Of a stretch of 64,000 nucleotides of DNA, positions 41,467-50,014 are shown one piece after another. This DNA is from Phycisphaerae bacterium. Its GTDB lineage: Bacteria > Planctomycetota > Phycisphaerae > UBA1845 > Fen-1342. Numbering within the stretch: position 1 is the stretch's first letter; each line of letters opens with the position of its first letter. The notes under the pieces were generated by a model. It did no database searches. It saw only the letters and a program-made list of their open reading frames with translations, and had not been told where the DNA came from. The DNA is taken from assembly GCA_017999985.1 (NCBI GenBank), contig JAGNKU010000001.1:797276-861275 (forward strand), written 5' to 3'. The position numbers and the translations under genes are program-made.

Positions 41467-42705
41467 TCAAACGGCGCGGAAGATCACACAGGTATTATGT
41501 CCGCCGAAGCCGAACGAGTTGTTCACGGCGACGCGGACCGCGGCATCGCGGGCGGTGTTCGGGACGTAGTCGAGGTCGCACTCCGGATCGGGTTCGGCCA
41601 GGTTGATCGTCGGCGGCAACGTGTTGGCGCGCATCGCCATGATGCAGGCGATCGCTTCGACACCGCCGCTGGCGCCAAGCAGGTGGCCGATCGCGCTCTT
41701 CGTGCTGCTGACCGGGATCTTGCGCGCCGCGGGACCAAACACGGCCTTGATGGCCTTGGTCTCGGCGATGTCGCCGAGCAGCGTGGCGGTGCCGTGAGCG
41801 TTGATGTAGTGCACTTCCGCGGGATTCAGCCGGGCGCTCGCCAGAGCGAGTGACATGGCCCGCGCCGCGCCGTGGCCGTCGGGCTCGGGCTGCACGATGT
41901 CGCTGGCGTCCGACGAGGCCCCGAAACCGATGACCTCGCACAGGATGGGCGCCCCGCGCCGCCGGGCATGTTCGTATTCCTCGAACATGAGCAGGCCAGC
42001 CCCCTCGCTGAGCACAAAGCCGTCGCGGTCCTTGTCGAACGGGCGCGAAGCGCCCGCGGGATCGTCGTTACGCGTGCTGAGCGCCTTCATGGCGGCAAAC
42101 GCGGCGACACCCAGCGGCGTGCAGGCCGCCTCCGTACCGCCGGTCATGACGATGTCGACCTCGTTACGCTGAATGGCGTGGATCGCCGCCCCCATGGCGC
42201 TGCCAGCCGACGCACACGCCGTCGCGACAGAAGCCGACGGACCCTGGAAGTTCAGCGCGATCGAGATGTGGCCCGGGGCGGCGTTGGCCATCAGCTTGGG
42301 GATTGTGAAGGCGGAGATCTTGCCGGGCCCCTTGTCCAGCATCCGCAGGTGCTGCTCTTCGATCTCGCGCAGGCCACCGATACCGGTACCGAGAATCACG
42401 CCGGCCCGTTGCGGATCATACTTTCCATCCTGCAGGCCGGACTGGGCGAAGGCCATCTTGGCGGCGGCGTAGGCGAACAGGGTGAAGCGGTCCATCCGCT
42501 TGGCGGCCCGGCCGTCGATGTACTGGCTGGCATCGAAGTCGAGGCACTCGCCGCCGATATGGACATCCTGGGCGGTGTGATCGAAGCGGGACAGCGTGCG
42601 GATGCCGCTGCGGCCCGCGATGAGACCATCCCAGTACGGCTCGACCGCAGGCCCGAGCGGGGTAACGGCCCCCAGGCCGGTGACGACGACGCGCCGGTGC
42701 TCCAC
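41467..42705 (-). CDS. fabF: beta-ketoacyl-ACP synthase II
   Basis: 412 residues from a GTG at 42705, with GGGAGAG upstream. The catalytic triad of condensing enzymes is seen: cysteine in ATACASAGSAMGA (about residue 163), histidine in INAHGTATLLGD (about 303) and histidine in SAIGHLLGASGG (about 340), plus the C-terminal NNSFGFGGHN. The N-terminal VVVTGLGAVTPLG is typical of FabF. It condenses malonyl-ACP with the growing acyl-ACP in fatty-acid elongation. It directly follows acpP (21 nt), the common acpP-fabF order. Confidence 0.95.
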   Translation of the reverse strand: MEHRRVVVTGLGAVTPLGPAVEPYWDGLIAGRSGIRTLSRFDHTAQDVHIGGECLDFDASQYIDGRAAKRMDRFTLFAYAAAKMAFAQSGLQDGKYDPQRAGVILGTGIGGLREIEEQHLRMLDKGPGKISAFTIPKLMANAAPGHISIALNFQGPSASVATACASAGSAMGAAIHAIQRNEVDIVMTGGTEAACTPLGVAAFAAMKALSTRNDDPAGASRPFDKDRDGFVLSEGAGLLMFEEYEHARRRGAPILCEVIGFGASSDASDIVQPEPDGHGAARAMSLALASARLNPAEVHYINAHGTATLLGDIAETKAIKAVFGPAARKIPVSSTKSAIGHLLGASGGVEAIACIMAMRANTLPPTINLAEPDPECDLDYVPNTARDAAVRVAVNNSFGFGGHNTCVIFRAV

Positions 42706-42726
42706 GACGGCTCTCCCGGTGCGAAC

Positions 42727-42987
42727 CTATTGCTTGTTGGCGCTTTCCAGATGCTTCAGGATGTAGTCGATGGCCATCCCGACGGTCTGGATTTTCTCGG
42801 CCTCCTCGTCGGGGATGCTCATCTCGAACGCGTCCTCGAACTCCATCACCAGCTCCACCGTGTCGAGGGAGTCGGCGTTGAGGTCGTTGACGAACGAGGT
42901 CTCGCGGGTGATTTCCGCTTCGGCCACGCCCATCTGGTCCGCAACGATCTTCTTGACCTTGGCTTCAATCTCAGACGCTTGAGGCAC
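42727..42987 (-). CDS. acpP: acyl carrier protein
   Basis: 86 residues from a GTG at 42987 with AGGAGAG 6 nt upstream. The phosphopantetheine attachment serine is in [17 protein letters not shown] (DSL motif, about residue 40), and the protein is acidic with four helices as expected. It carries acyl intermediates for FabF and other Fab enzymes. First gene of the acpP-fabF pair. Confidence 0.96.
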   Translation of the reverse strand: MPQASEIEAKVKKIVADQMGVAEAEITRETSFVNDLNADSLDTVELVMEFEDAFEMSIPDEEAEKIQTVGMAIDYILKHLESANKQ

Positions 42988-43284
42988 GAGAGTCTCTCCT
43001 CACGATCCCGCGGCTTCCGCAACGGTTGCCTGTCTGTATGTAACGGGGCCGGGCGGGCCGTGCAAGTGCCACCGACGCGCCGAACGCCCTTGAACACTAT
43101 CGAATAGCCGCTCGGCGACCCCAGCGGCCGCGGCAGCAAGCCCTTCGCCCAGAGGCGGTGGCATCCCAAAGTGGAGGGATCATAAGCGCTGGGAGCGAAA
43201 TTGCCAAGGCGCCTTCGGCCGGCCAGCCGCAGCCGCGCCCGTGCCCGGCCCGGTCGCTATCCGCGCCCGCCCCCCCGTGCTACG
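42988..43284. other. divergent intergenic region; no gene seen
   Basis: The 297 nt between acpP (minus) and the aldolase (plus) hold no credible ORF. Control signals for both directions must be here; only the TACGAT box at 43281-43286 stands out. Confidence 0.4.
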
Positions 43285-43932
43285 ATGGCCCACATGGAAG
43301 AACTCGCGCGGCAGATGTGTGCCATCGGGCGGCGGGCGTACGAACGCGAACTCGTCGATGGCACGGGCGGCAATTTCTCGTGTCGGCTGGACGGCGAGCG
43401 GGTGCTTTGCACCCCCACGCTCTTCTGCAAGGGGCTTCTGACGCCGGCGGACCTGTGCATTGTCGGCCTGGACGGGCACCAGCTCGGTGGCACTCGGAAG
43501 GCCAGCAGCGAAATCCGCATGCACTTGGAGATCTATGCCGCCGATCCAGCGACGCGGGCCGTCATCCACTGCCATCCGCCGTTCGCGACGACATTCGCCG
43601 TGCTGGGGGAGACGATCCCGCTAGGTATCTTGCCCGAGGGAGACGTGTTCCTGGGGTCGGTGCCACTGATCCCGTACCAGACGCCGGGGACGACGGAAAT
43701 GGGGACGGCCCTACGGCAATTCGTGCGGGATGGCTCTGCGGCGATCCTCCAGAACCACGGGACGGTGACGTGGGGGCGCGATCTCGAAACCGCTTACGAT
43801 CTCACAGAAACGTTGGAGGCGGTTTGCCGGGTACTCCACCAAGCCAGACAGATCGGTGAGCCAAAGCTGATTTCGCAGGAGCGGCGTCGAGAACTAGCGG
43901 GTCTTCGTGCGCGGTTGCGATCCGGTGGGTGA
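43285..43932 (+). CDS. class II aldolase (L-fuculose/rhamnulose phosphate aldolase-like)
   Basis: 215 residues from the ATG at 43285; the second ATG at 43294 (MEELARQM) is equally likely, because TACGAT ends 7 nt before it. Zinc ligands are seen as HCHPPFATTF (His-x-His) and QNHGTVTWG (third His), and the catalytic glutamate in KASSEIRMHLEIY. GTGGNFSCRL is the phosphate-binding start. Length matches FucA (about 215) rather than RhaD (about 270). It would split a ketose-1-phosphate into DHAP and lactaldehyde. A rhamnose isomerase and rhamnulokinase pair lies 16 kb away, so this could be the missing aldolase step. Confidence 0.87.
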   Translation: MAHMEELARQMCAIGRRAYERELVDGTGGNFSCRLDGERVLCTPTLFCKGLLTPADLCIVGLDGHQLGGTRKASSEIRMHLEIYAADPATRAVIHCHPPFATTFAVLGETIPLGILPEGDVFLGSVPLIPYQTPGTTEMGTALRQFVRDGSAAILQNHGTVTWGRDLETAYDLTETLEAVCRVLHQARQIGEPKLISQERRRELAGLRARLRSGG

Positions 43933-43990
43933 TCGCACCCTCGGCACATGGTGCCCAGCGGATAGGGTTCAGGGAGTATTCTGCGGTCTT

Positions 43991-44455
43991 TCAGGTGCAC
44001 AGGTCCGCCGGACGGGCGTCCAGCAGGCGCACGACATCCTCAGTCTTGAGTTCGACCAGCACGCCGCGGCGACCGCCGTTCACGATGATCGTATCCAAGG
44101 CGAGGAGGGATTCCTCGATCACCACTGGCAGCCGGCGGCGCTGCGCGAACGGTGAGATGCCGCCGACCTTGTAGCCGGTGAGCTTTTCCGCCTCCGCCGC
44201 CTCGGCGAGGTCCGCGCGCGGGGCGCCCACCGCGGCGGCCATGCGGCGGGTGTCAAAACGTTGGTCGCCGGGCACGATCGCCAGCCAGAACGCGTTGGCC
44301 GCCGTGCGGACGACGAGCGTCTTACAGACCATCTCTGCGGGCCGGCCCACGGCTTCGGCGGCGTGGTCGGCACCGATCTCGGTGAACTCGTACTCGAGCA
44401 CGTTGAGCGTCACGCCCTGGGCATGTAACCACTTGATCGCGTTCGTATCGGACAT
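43991..44455 (-). CDS. ybaK: YbaK/EbsC-type aminoacyl-tRNA deacylase
   Basis: 154 residues from the ATG at 44455. The fold is recognised by KTLVVRTAANAFWLAIVPGDQRFD, the KLTGYKVGGISPF motif (the GGISPxG-like loop that shapes the active site), and ESLLALDTIIVNGGRRG at the C-terminus. This family hydrolyses misacylated Cys-tRNA(Pro) and relatives. Start uncertainty is small: the upstream frame to 44488 has no ribosome site. Its 3' end converges with the aldolase gene (58 nt). Confidence 0.9.
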   Translation of the reverse strand: MSDTNAIKWLHAQGVTLNVLEYEFTEIGADHAAEAVGRPAEMVCKTLVVRTAANAFWLAIVPGDQRFDTRRMAAAVGAPRADLAEAAEAEKLTGYKVGGISPFAQRRRLPVVIEESLLALDTIIVNGGRRGVLVELKTEDVVRLLDARPADLCT

Positions 44456-44518
44456 GTGCAGCCTGCCAGCGAGGACCGGCAGAACCATACCAGAACTGAG
44501 CGTAATGGCCAGCGGGTG

Positions 44519-45343
44519 TCAACGGCCGCGAATGCGCGCGCTGAGTTCGGCGAGCGTGGCGATGTCGAGCGGCTGGGCGTAGCCGCGGCGACGCTCCGGC
44601 GTGTTGCCGCGCATCGCGACGTGCAGCCCGAGCAGGTGCCCATGCTGATCCAGCAGCGGGCCGCCGCTGAACCCCGGCTCCAGCGCTGCGGTCGTCTCGA
44701 TCAGTTTCGTGAAATCGCAAGCGCCCGCCGGATCGAGCTGATGCTGCAGCGACGCGCACGGCTTGCTGACCCGGCCGAAGCGCCGGGCGGCGACGGCGGG
44801 GTCCGGACAGCCGAGCGCGACGATGGGAGTTCCATGCGGCGCGGCAGCCGTTTCCGGTGGGAGCGTCGGGAGGTCATGGGCGTCGATGGACACTATTGCC
44901 ACGTCGCGGTGCGGATCGAACTCGACCGCGTGGGCCGGGTACGAGGTCCCGTCGGCGAGCACGACGCGGACGGCCTGGGCGCCGCGCACTACATGCGCGG
45001 CGGTGACAATCAGCCCGTCGGCGCCGACGATCACGCCCGTGCCGCCTGAGCGGCGTCCCAGTCGTGCGGCGTCGCCCTCGGTGGCGGGCGCGGCGGCCTC
45101 GACCATGATCGTGTGGATGTGCACGACCGCGGGTCGCGCGCGGGTGGCCGCAGCTTCCAGCGCGCGGCCCTGGGCCGTGTCCTGCGGGCCGGCCGCGGAC
45201 GGGGCGGGGTTTTCCGGCGCCGGCTGCATGTGCGCGCACAGACGCTGCCAGGCGAGCTGATCGGCGGCCGGCCGGCTGCGGGGGGCGGTGCAGCCCGCGA
45301 GCGCGAGAGTGAATATCGTCAGCCAGGACAGCGCGCGGCGCAT
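44519..45343 (-). CDS. trypsin-like serine protease lipoprotein (DegP-like catalytic domain)
   Basis: 274 residues. Lipoprotein signal LALAGC (cysteine about residue 18). The S1 catalytic domain shows histidine in TAAHVVRGA, aspartate in HRDVAIVSID and serine in EPGFSGGPLLDQHG, the GFSGGP motif of HtrA/S1C proteases. No PDZ domain follows, so it is a lone protease domain of about 200 residues. Probably an envelope quality-control or processing protease anchored by lipid. It is followed at 44455 by ybaK with 63 nt between. Confidence 0.9.
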   Translation of the reverse strand: MRRALSWLTIFTLALAGCTAPRSRPAADQLAWQRLCAHMQPAPENPAPSAAGPQDTAQGRALEAAATRARPAVVHIHTIMVEAAAPATEGDAARLGRRSGGTGVIVGADGLIVTAAHVVRGAQAVRVVLADGTSYPAHAVEFDPHRDVAIVSIDAHDLPTLPPETAAAPHGTPIVALGCPDPAVAARRFGRVSKPCASLQHQLDPAGACDFTKLIETTAALEPGFSGGPLLDQHGHLLGLHVAMRGNTPERRRGYAQPLDIATLAELSARIRGR

Positions 45344-45435
45344 GACATCAGTTCGTCGGCCAAGGCGCGACGCGTCGTCAGCCGGGTGCGCGAATTTGTC
45401 GGATCCGGTGGGAGAGACGCCGCGGAGGTGAGGCC

Positions 45436-45885
45436 TCAGTCGAGTGGGCCGACCACGGCACGCAAGTCACGATAAGCGGCCATAGCATGCGCGAATTCGG
45501 CGCGAACCGCCGTCACGTCCGAATTGGTGGCCGCCCGCCGCAACTGCTCCAACGCGACCTGCAGCTCACCGGTCGCGTCCTGCGCAGCGCTGCGGCGGTC
45601 GTCGGCCAGCGACACGAACCGCGCGTCCTGGTCCCAGCTCAAGGTGTCGGCCAGCAGTTCGCGGGCCTGGCGTGCGAGCATCCGCATCGCGAAGGCCCGC
45701 TCGTCGCGCACGGGTTTTCGGACGGCACGCCGCTGTGGCGCGGTCGCACGCTCGTAATACGTGGTCAGGCCCGGCAGTTCGCCGCGACAGGGCACGCAGA
45801 TCGGCTCAGGCGCGCCGGGCGCGGCGCAGCCCGCCAGCCCCGCGGCCAGCAGCGCCAGACCCGAAATCAGCAGTGCACGCCTCAT
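45436..45885 (-). CDS. small lipoprotein of unknown function
   Basis: 149 residues from the ATG at 45885, preceded by GAGG. Lipoprotein signal LAAGLAGC (cysteine about residue 20). Mature part: CVPC pair, then long alpha-helical sequence rich in Ala, Arg and Leu (RAFAMRMLARQARELLADTL, LQVALEQLRRAATNSDVTAV). Likely an envelope helical bundle; no family recognised. Sits between the protease lipoprotein gene and the small lipoprotein upstream. Confidence 0.65.
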   Translation of the reverse strand: MRRALLISGLALLAAGLAGCAAPGAPEPICVPCRGELPGLTTYYERATAPQRRAVRKPVRDERAFAMRMLARQARELLADTLSWDQDARFVSLADDRRSAAQDATGELQVALEQLRRAATNSDVTAVRAEFAHAMAAYRDLRAVVGPLD

Positions 45886-46007
45886 AACAGTCGTCCTCGC
45901 GACTCGGCGGCGACACGCCGGCGCGCTGCGCCGCCAATGAGTCCTAGGGGCGCCGGCGGCGCGAGTCAACGTCCGTTAACGTGACCCGCCCGGCCCGGGC
46001 CATCTCG

Positions 46008-46193
46008 TCACGCCGCCCCGAGCGCCTCGACGACGGGCAGGAGGAGCGTCAGGAGCTCGGTGACGGTGCCGGCGACGAAGTCGAACGCACCGGCGCGGAC
46101 GGCATCGCGGAACTCCGCGGTGCAGCCGCCGGCGAGCAGGGGCAGCAACAGGCTCCACTTCAACAGCGTTTTCCAGCGGGCAGCAGTGGTCAC
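46008..46193 (-). CDS. 61-residue lipoprotein
   Basis: GTG at 46193 with AGGAGA 8 nt upstream. Lipoprotein signal (WSLLLPLLAGGC, cysteine about residue 20), then CTAEFRDAVRAGAFDFVAGTVTE and a hydrophobic end (LLTLLLPVVEALGAA). Short lipoproteins of this type occur repeatedly in planctomycete genomes. It follows the OprB-like porin gene by 23 nt and is probably co-transcribed with it. Confidence 0.65.
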   Translation of the reverse strand: MTTAARWKTLLKWSLLLPLLAGGCTAEFRDAVRAGAFDFVAGTVTELLTLLLPVVEALGAA

Positions 46194-46216
46194 GGTCGGG
46201 TCTCCTGGTGGCCGGC

Positions 46217-47530
46217 TCAGAACGCGACCTGCAGTCGCACGCCGGCCACGAACGCGTCGCGGCCGCCTTCTCCGCCGGGCCGCAGAATCCACTGCAAGTC
46301 CGGCGTGATCGCGAGCCACGGGAACACCTGGCACCGGTAGTACAGCTCGAGCGCGGTCTCGCGGTGCGGCTCCGCACCGGTCAGACGCAAGTTCTGGCTG
46401 AGCACGCCTTGCGCGACGCCGCAGGCCAGCACGTCATCATCACGAGTGGGGAGCAGGCCCTGGTACTGCCCGCCAACGCTCCAGAAATGCTCGATCGCAT
46501 TCACGTCGGCGTGGGCATACGCGTAGCGGCAGAACAGCCCGAGGCCCTGCTCGTCACCGGGCCGCCCCGGGTTCTCGCACCACACGGCCTGATCACAGTT
46601 GACATAGAAACCCACGTCGTCACGCCGCAGCGGCGCGGTGCGCAGCCGGCCGCCGAGGTCATTGAAGAACTGCTCCTTCGGCTGCGGGTCGTACCATAGC
46701 CCCGCAGCGTACCGTCCCGGCAAGACACCCCAGCCGGTCTCGAACGCCGGGGTGAGGCCAAACTCGTAGGTGCTAAACGTATTGTCCGCGCCGTGATAGG
46801 CGGTGCGAAAGCCCGTGGTGCGCGCGTCGGCCTCGGCATCCACGAGACCGGCGCCGAGGTAGAGCCACTCGGTCGGCGTCGCCACGAATTGAATGCCGTG
46901 CCCGCGGTCCGGGAAGGGGATGTTCGGGGCGATGATCAGCGCGCTGTTGAGGAATTGCGCGGTTTCGTCGTTCGCGTACGCGTTCGTGTCGAAATCGTTG
47001 GTCAAGTCGAGCTTGCCAAAGCGGATGCGCAGCCGATTGTTGAGCAGCGCGTGCTCATACCACAGCTCGGCGACCTGCATTTCCACCGCGCCGAACACAT
47101 CGCCGTTGACGCCGAAGAGATCGCCAACGTAACCGGCGTTGCTGATCCCCTCGTCCCACTCGCCTTCGGTGAGCATGTACAGCGTGCCGCCGTCCCACAG
47201 CTTGAGGGCCGCGCAGTCGAGCGTGAGTTCCAGGTCGTAGCTGGCGCTGACGCGATGTCCGTGCCGGGTCTGCACGCCGCCGTGGGCATTGTGCTGGTAG
47301 ATCGTGGTGAAGCTGAGACCGAGCGCGATGCCGCGCTCCTCCAGCCACCGGCGAGCCCCTAGCCAGTCACCCGTGAGTCGCCGGTTCCGCAGCACGTCGA
47401 AGGGGCGTTCGAGCGCGCTATCCTCCCCCGGTTCGGCCGTGGGGGCGGACGTGGGCGCATTTTGTGTCTGGCCGCAGGCCAGCCAGCCGCTCATGAGCGC
47501 TGTCATCATCGCCGTGCCGCGAGGTGCCAT
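46217..47530 (-). CDS. OprB-like carbohydrate-selective porin
   Basis: 437 residues from the ATG at 47530; ATGs at 47590 and 47629 are alternatives, and none has a good ribosome site. Signal-like start (MAPRGTAMMTALMSGWLACG). OprB family features: LTGDWLGARRWLEERGIALGLSFTTIYQHN near the start, alternating beta-strand pattern, ELWYEHALLNNRLRIRFGKLDL, the YHGADNTFSTYEFGLTPAF segment and the terminal aromatic-ended strand (GVRLQVAF), as expected for an outer-membrane barrel. It would admit sugars. Its presence supports a didermic envelope. Confidence 0.85.
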   Translation of the reverse strand: MAPRGTAMMTALMSGWLACGQTQNAPTSAPTAEPGEDSALERPFDVLRNRRLTGDWLGARRWLEERGIALGLSFTTIYQHNAHGGVQTRHGHRVSASYDLELTLDCAALKLWDGGTLYMLTEGEWDEGISNAGYVGDLFGVNGDVFGAVEMQVAELWYEHALLNNRLRIRFGKLDLTNDFDTNAYANDETAQFLNSALIIAPNIPFPDRGHGIQFVATPTEWLYLGAGLVDAEADARTTGFRTAYHGADNTFSTYEFGLTPAFETGWGVLPGRYAAGLWYDPQPKEQFFNDLGGRLRTAPLRRDDVGFYVNCDQAVWCENPGRPGDEQGLGLFCRYAYAHADVNAIEHFWSVGGQYQGLLPTRDDDVLACGVAQGVLSQNLRLTGAEPHRETALELYYRCQVFPWLAITPDLQWILRPGGEGGRDAFVAGVRLQVAF

Positions 47531-47748
47531 GTATCTGCCGATCGCGGGCCGGCGTTCGGAATTGTGGAACACGGCTCGCGTCCGTTGCATCGCTTCGGGC
47601 TGCGCGCTGCACACTTCAGGCCGTATCATAGTGTGGCAGCCCGGGCCCTCAAGCCATCCACGTCGAAGCGGCACCGCTTGGACGTGCTGTAACGCTTGTG
47701 ATACCCTGCGCGGCACGTCACCGCCGGCCAGTCGGAGGACCGTCCGTC

Positions 47749-48921
47749 TTGAGCACAGTGCCCGCATTCCCACCCAGCGCTGGACGCCCGCTCGTTGCGT
47801 CCCTCGCGGCGGTGACGTGGGATTTCCGGCTCGTGGGCCGGACACGCATGCTCACCGAGGCATGGGTGCGTCTGGGGCAGCCGACGGTCTTTGTGCAGGT
47901 GCCGTCGCTGCGCACCGCTGTCGAGCGGCTGCTGACGCCACTGCGGGGTCGCGAGACGGCGCCGGTGGTCCGGCCCTGGCCCAGCTATCCTGCGCGCTGG
48001 TGGCGGGCGTTGGGGCCGGAGCGTTTGTCCCGCGCCCTGCGTCGCCGCGCCGTGGCCCTGCGACGACAACTGGATCGCTGCCTGGATTGGCAAGAAACTG
48101 TGGCGCTCGTTGTCTCGCCGGTGTGGACGCCGTGGCTGGCGGAACTGCCTTTTCGAAACGTTGTCTACGACTGTATCGATGAGCTGGCGGTGCAGGTGCC
48201 GCGCCCGGAGTTGAGCGCGCTCTATCGCGCCTGGGAGGATGAGCTGATCGCGCGCGCGGCGGGGGCCGTTGTGACGGCGTCCGGACTGGGGGCGGGGCTG
48301 CGCGCGCGGCGGCCGGATTTGCCGCTGGCGCTGATTCGCAACGGCGTTGATGTCGAGCGTTTCGCGCGACTGGCAGCGCAGACGCCCCGGCCGGCGGACG
48401 TGCCCGCGCGCGGCCGCCCGGTCATCGGCTTCGTGGGGGCGCTCTACGAGTGGATCGACTGGGAACTGATGCGGGCCACGGCGGTCGCGCTGCCCGATCG
48501 CGACTTTGTGCTGGTCGGGCCGGTTGACGGGCGCGGTGACGTGGCCCGGGTGGCAGACCTGCCCAACGTGCGGCTGCTCGGCCCGCGGCCCTACGACCGT
48601 GTGCCGGCGTACGTGCAGGCGTTCGACGTCTGCTGGGTGCCGTTCAAACAGGATGCAATCGGCCAGGCGGCGAACCCCGTCAAAATCTACGAGTACCTCG
48701 CACTGGGTAAGCCGGTAGTGACGACACCGGTCGCGGACACCGAGTCGTTTGGCGACTTGGTGTATGTAGCGCACGACGCGGCAGAGATGATCGCGCACCT
48801 GCGCGCAGCGCAGACCAGCGCGGCAGCGCGGGCCGCGGCCCGGATCGCCTTCGCGCAACAGAACTCGTGGGACGTTCGGGCGCGCGAGTACCTCGATTTC
48901 CTGCGCACGTTACCGGCGTGA
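47749..48921 (+). CDS. glycosyltransferase (GT-B fold, GT1/GT4-like)
   Basis: 390 residues from a TTG at 47749, selected because GGAGG lies 10 nt upstream; a GTG at 47758 is also possible. Residues about 1-175 form an N-terminal domain, ending in VVYDCIDELA; the C-terminal nucleotide-sugar domain shows PVIGFVGALYEWIDWELM, FVLVGPVDGRGD and the EYLALGKPVVTTPVAD motif, where the E-x7-E-type signature partly survives. Related proteins build cell-surface polysaccharides. The 3' end overlaps the convergent GT gene by 12 nt. Confidence 0.85.
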   Translation: MSTVPAFPPSAGRPLVASLAAVTWDFRLVGRTRMLTEAWVRLGQPTVFVQVPSLRTAVERLLTPLRGRETAPVVRPWPSYPARWWRALGPERLSRALRRRAVALRRQLDRCLDWQETVALVVSPVWTPWLAELPFRNVVYDCIDELAVQVPRPELSALYRAWEDELIARAAGAVVTASGLGAGLRARRPDLPLALIRNGVDVERFARLAAQTPRPADVPARGRPVIGFVGALYEWIDWELMRATAVALPDRDFVLVGPVDGRGDVARVADLPNVRLLGPRPYDRVPAYVQAFDVCWVPFKQDAIGQAANPVKIYEYLALGKPVVTTPVADTESFGDLVYVAHDAAEMIAHLRAAQTSAAARAAARIAFAQQNSWDVRAREYLDFLRTLPA

Positions 48922-50007
48922 TGCCAGCGCCAAGTCGTACGCGGCGGCCGTCTGGGCCGCGGCGGCGTCCCAGGTGTATTCGCGGGCCACACGTTGCGCA
49001 AGCTGTGCGGACGGCCCGCGCTGCAGGGCCTGCTCGAGCGCCGCACGGATCGACGCGGGGTCCTGCGGCTGCGCATAGCCGGCGTCATCGCCGAAGTACT
49101 CGCGCGTGCAGCCGCCAGGGGTCACCACCAGGGCACAGCCGCAGAGCGCCGCCTCAAGGCTGGCCAGACCGGGCGTCTCGTACCAACTCACACACGCGTG
49201 CACGGCGGCGGCGTGATAGAACCGGCGCAACTCGGCCGGCGGCTGCGCGTCCACGAACTGCACGTTGGCGTCTGCCGCGCGCTGACAGCGGCGCGCGTAC
49301 GAGCCACTGAAACGCCCGGCCTGTCCGACGAGGGTCAACGGAATGCCGCTGCCGCGGAGGGCTGCGATGAGCGCGAACTGGTTCTTGCGCGGCTCAATGC
49401 GGCCCACACACAGCACGCCGCGCCGGGTTGGCAGTGCGCCGGTCGGCGGCCCGAACAGCGTTGCGTCGACCGCGTTCGGCACGATCACCGCCGGCCGCGC
49501 GATCCCGAAGCAGGCTTCGATCTGCTGCTGTTCGGCGCGGCTGTTCGGCAGGAGCACGGCGACCGCGTCGAGCAACTCCAGCACGCGCCGGCGAAAGCTC
49601 AGGCTGGCCAGGAGCTGGCGGGGCCACATCCGGCGTTCGCGGCAGTACATCAGGTAGCGCTGGAACAGGCGCAGGTCCTGGTACGTCCGGCTGCCGAGTG
49701 TGCGGGCGAGCCAGCCCTGAAAGCCGGCCCGGCCGCCGCGGTCAAACTCGTCGCTCGGCCAGTAGATGGTGCTGAGAACGGCCGGCAGACCGGCCTGGCG
49801 GATGCGGTGCGCGTGGCCGACGTTTTCCCACAGGCGGTCCAGGTGGAAGAGGTGCACGAGGTCATAGCCGGCCAGGTCGTCGCGGTCGTGTGCGAGGTCA
49901 ACGGTTATGCCGCGGCGCCGCAACGCCTCCGCCGTCTGGAGAATCTGCACGGTGTCGCCACCGGGGTGGCGGGTGAGGTTCTTGCGGACGAGCCAGAGGA
50001 CCCGCAT
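48910..50007 (-). CDS. glycosyltransferase family 4
   Basis: 365 residues from the ATG at 50007. N-terminal GT-B domain: VRKNLTRHPGGDTVQILQTAEAL (GGDTVQ is the typical acceptor-side loop), DLVHLFHLDR, LLPNSRAEQQQI, VIVPNAVDATLF. C-terminal domain: VLCVGRIEPRKNQFALIAAL, then SWYETPGLASLEAALCGCALVVT (the E-x7-E signature). The start is 7 nt after the UDP-GlcNAc epimerase stop, so it is in an operon with it and the decarboxylase. Probably adds a sugar to a surface glycan. Confidence 0.9.
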   Translation of the reverse strand: MRVLWLVRKNLTRHPGGDTVQILQTAEALRRRGITVDLAHDRDDLAGYDLVHLFHLDRLWENVGHAHRIRQAGLPAVLSTIYWPSDEFDRGGRAGFQGWLARTLGSRTYQDLRLFQRYLMYCRERRMWPRQLLASLSFRRRVLELLDAVAVLLPNSRAEQQQIEACFGIARPAVIVPNAVDATLFGPPTGALPTRRGVLCVGRIEPRKNQFALIAALRGSGIPLTLVGQAGRFSGSYARRCQRAADANVQFVDAQPPAELRRFYHAAAVHACVSWYETPGLASLEAALCGCALVVTPGGCTREYFGDDAGYAQPQDPASIRAALEQALQRGPSAQLAQRVAREYTWDAAAAQTAAAYDLALASRR

Positions 50008-50014
50008 CGCGTGC

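Noticed and set aside
45976-46377. 133-codon minus-strand ORF over the small lipoprotein
   Set aside because: Out of frame with the lipoprotein, which has its own Shine-Dalgarno and lipobox; composition is Arg/Pro/Cys-rich.
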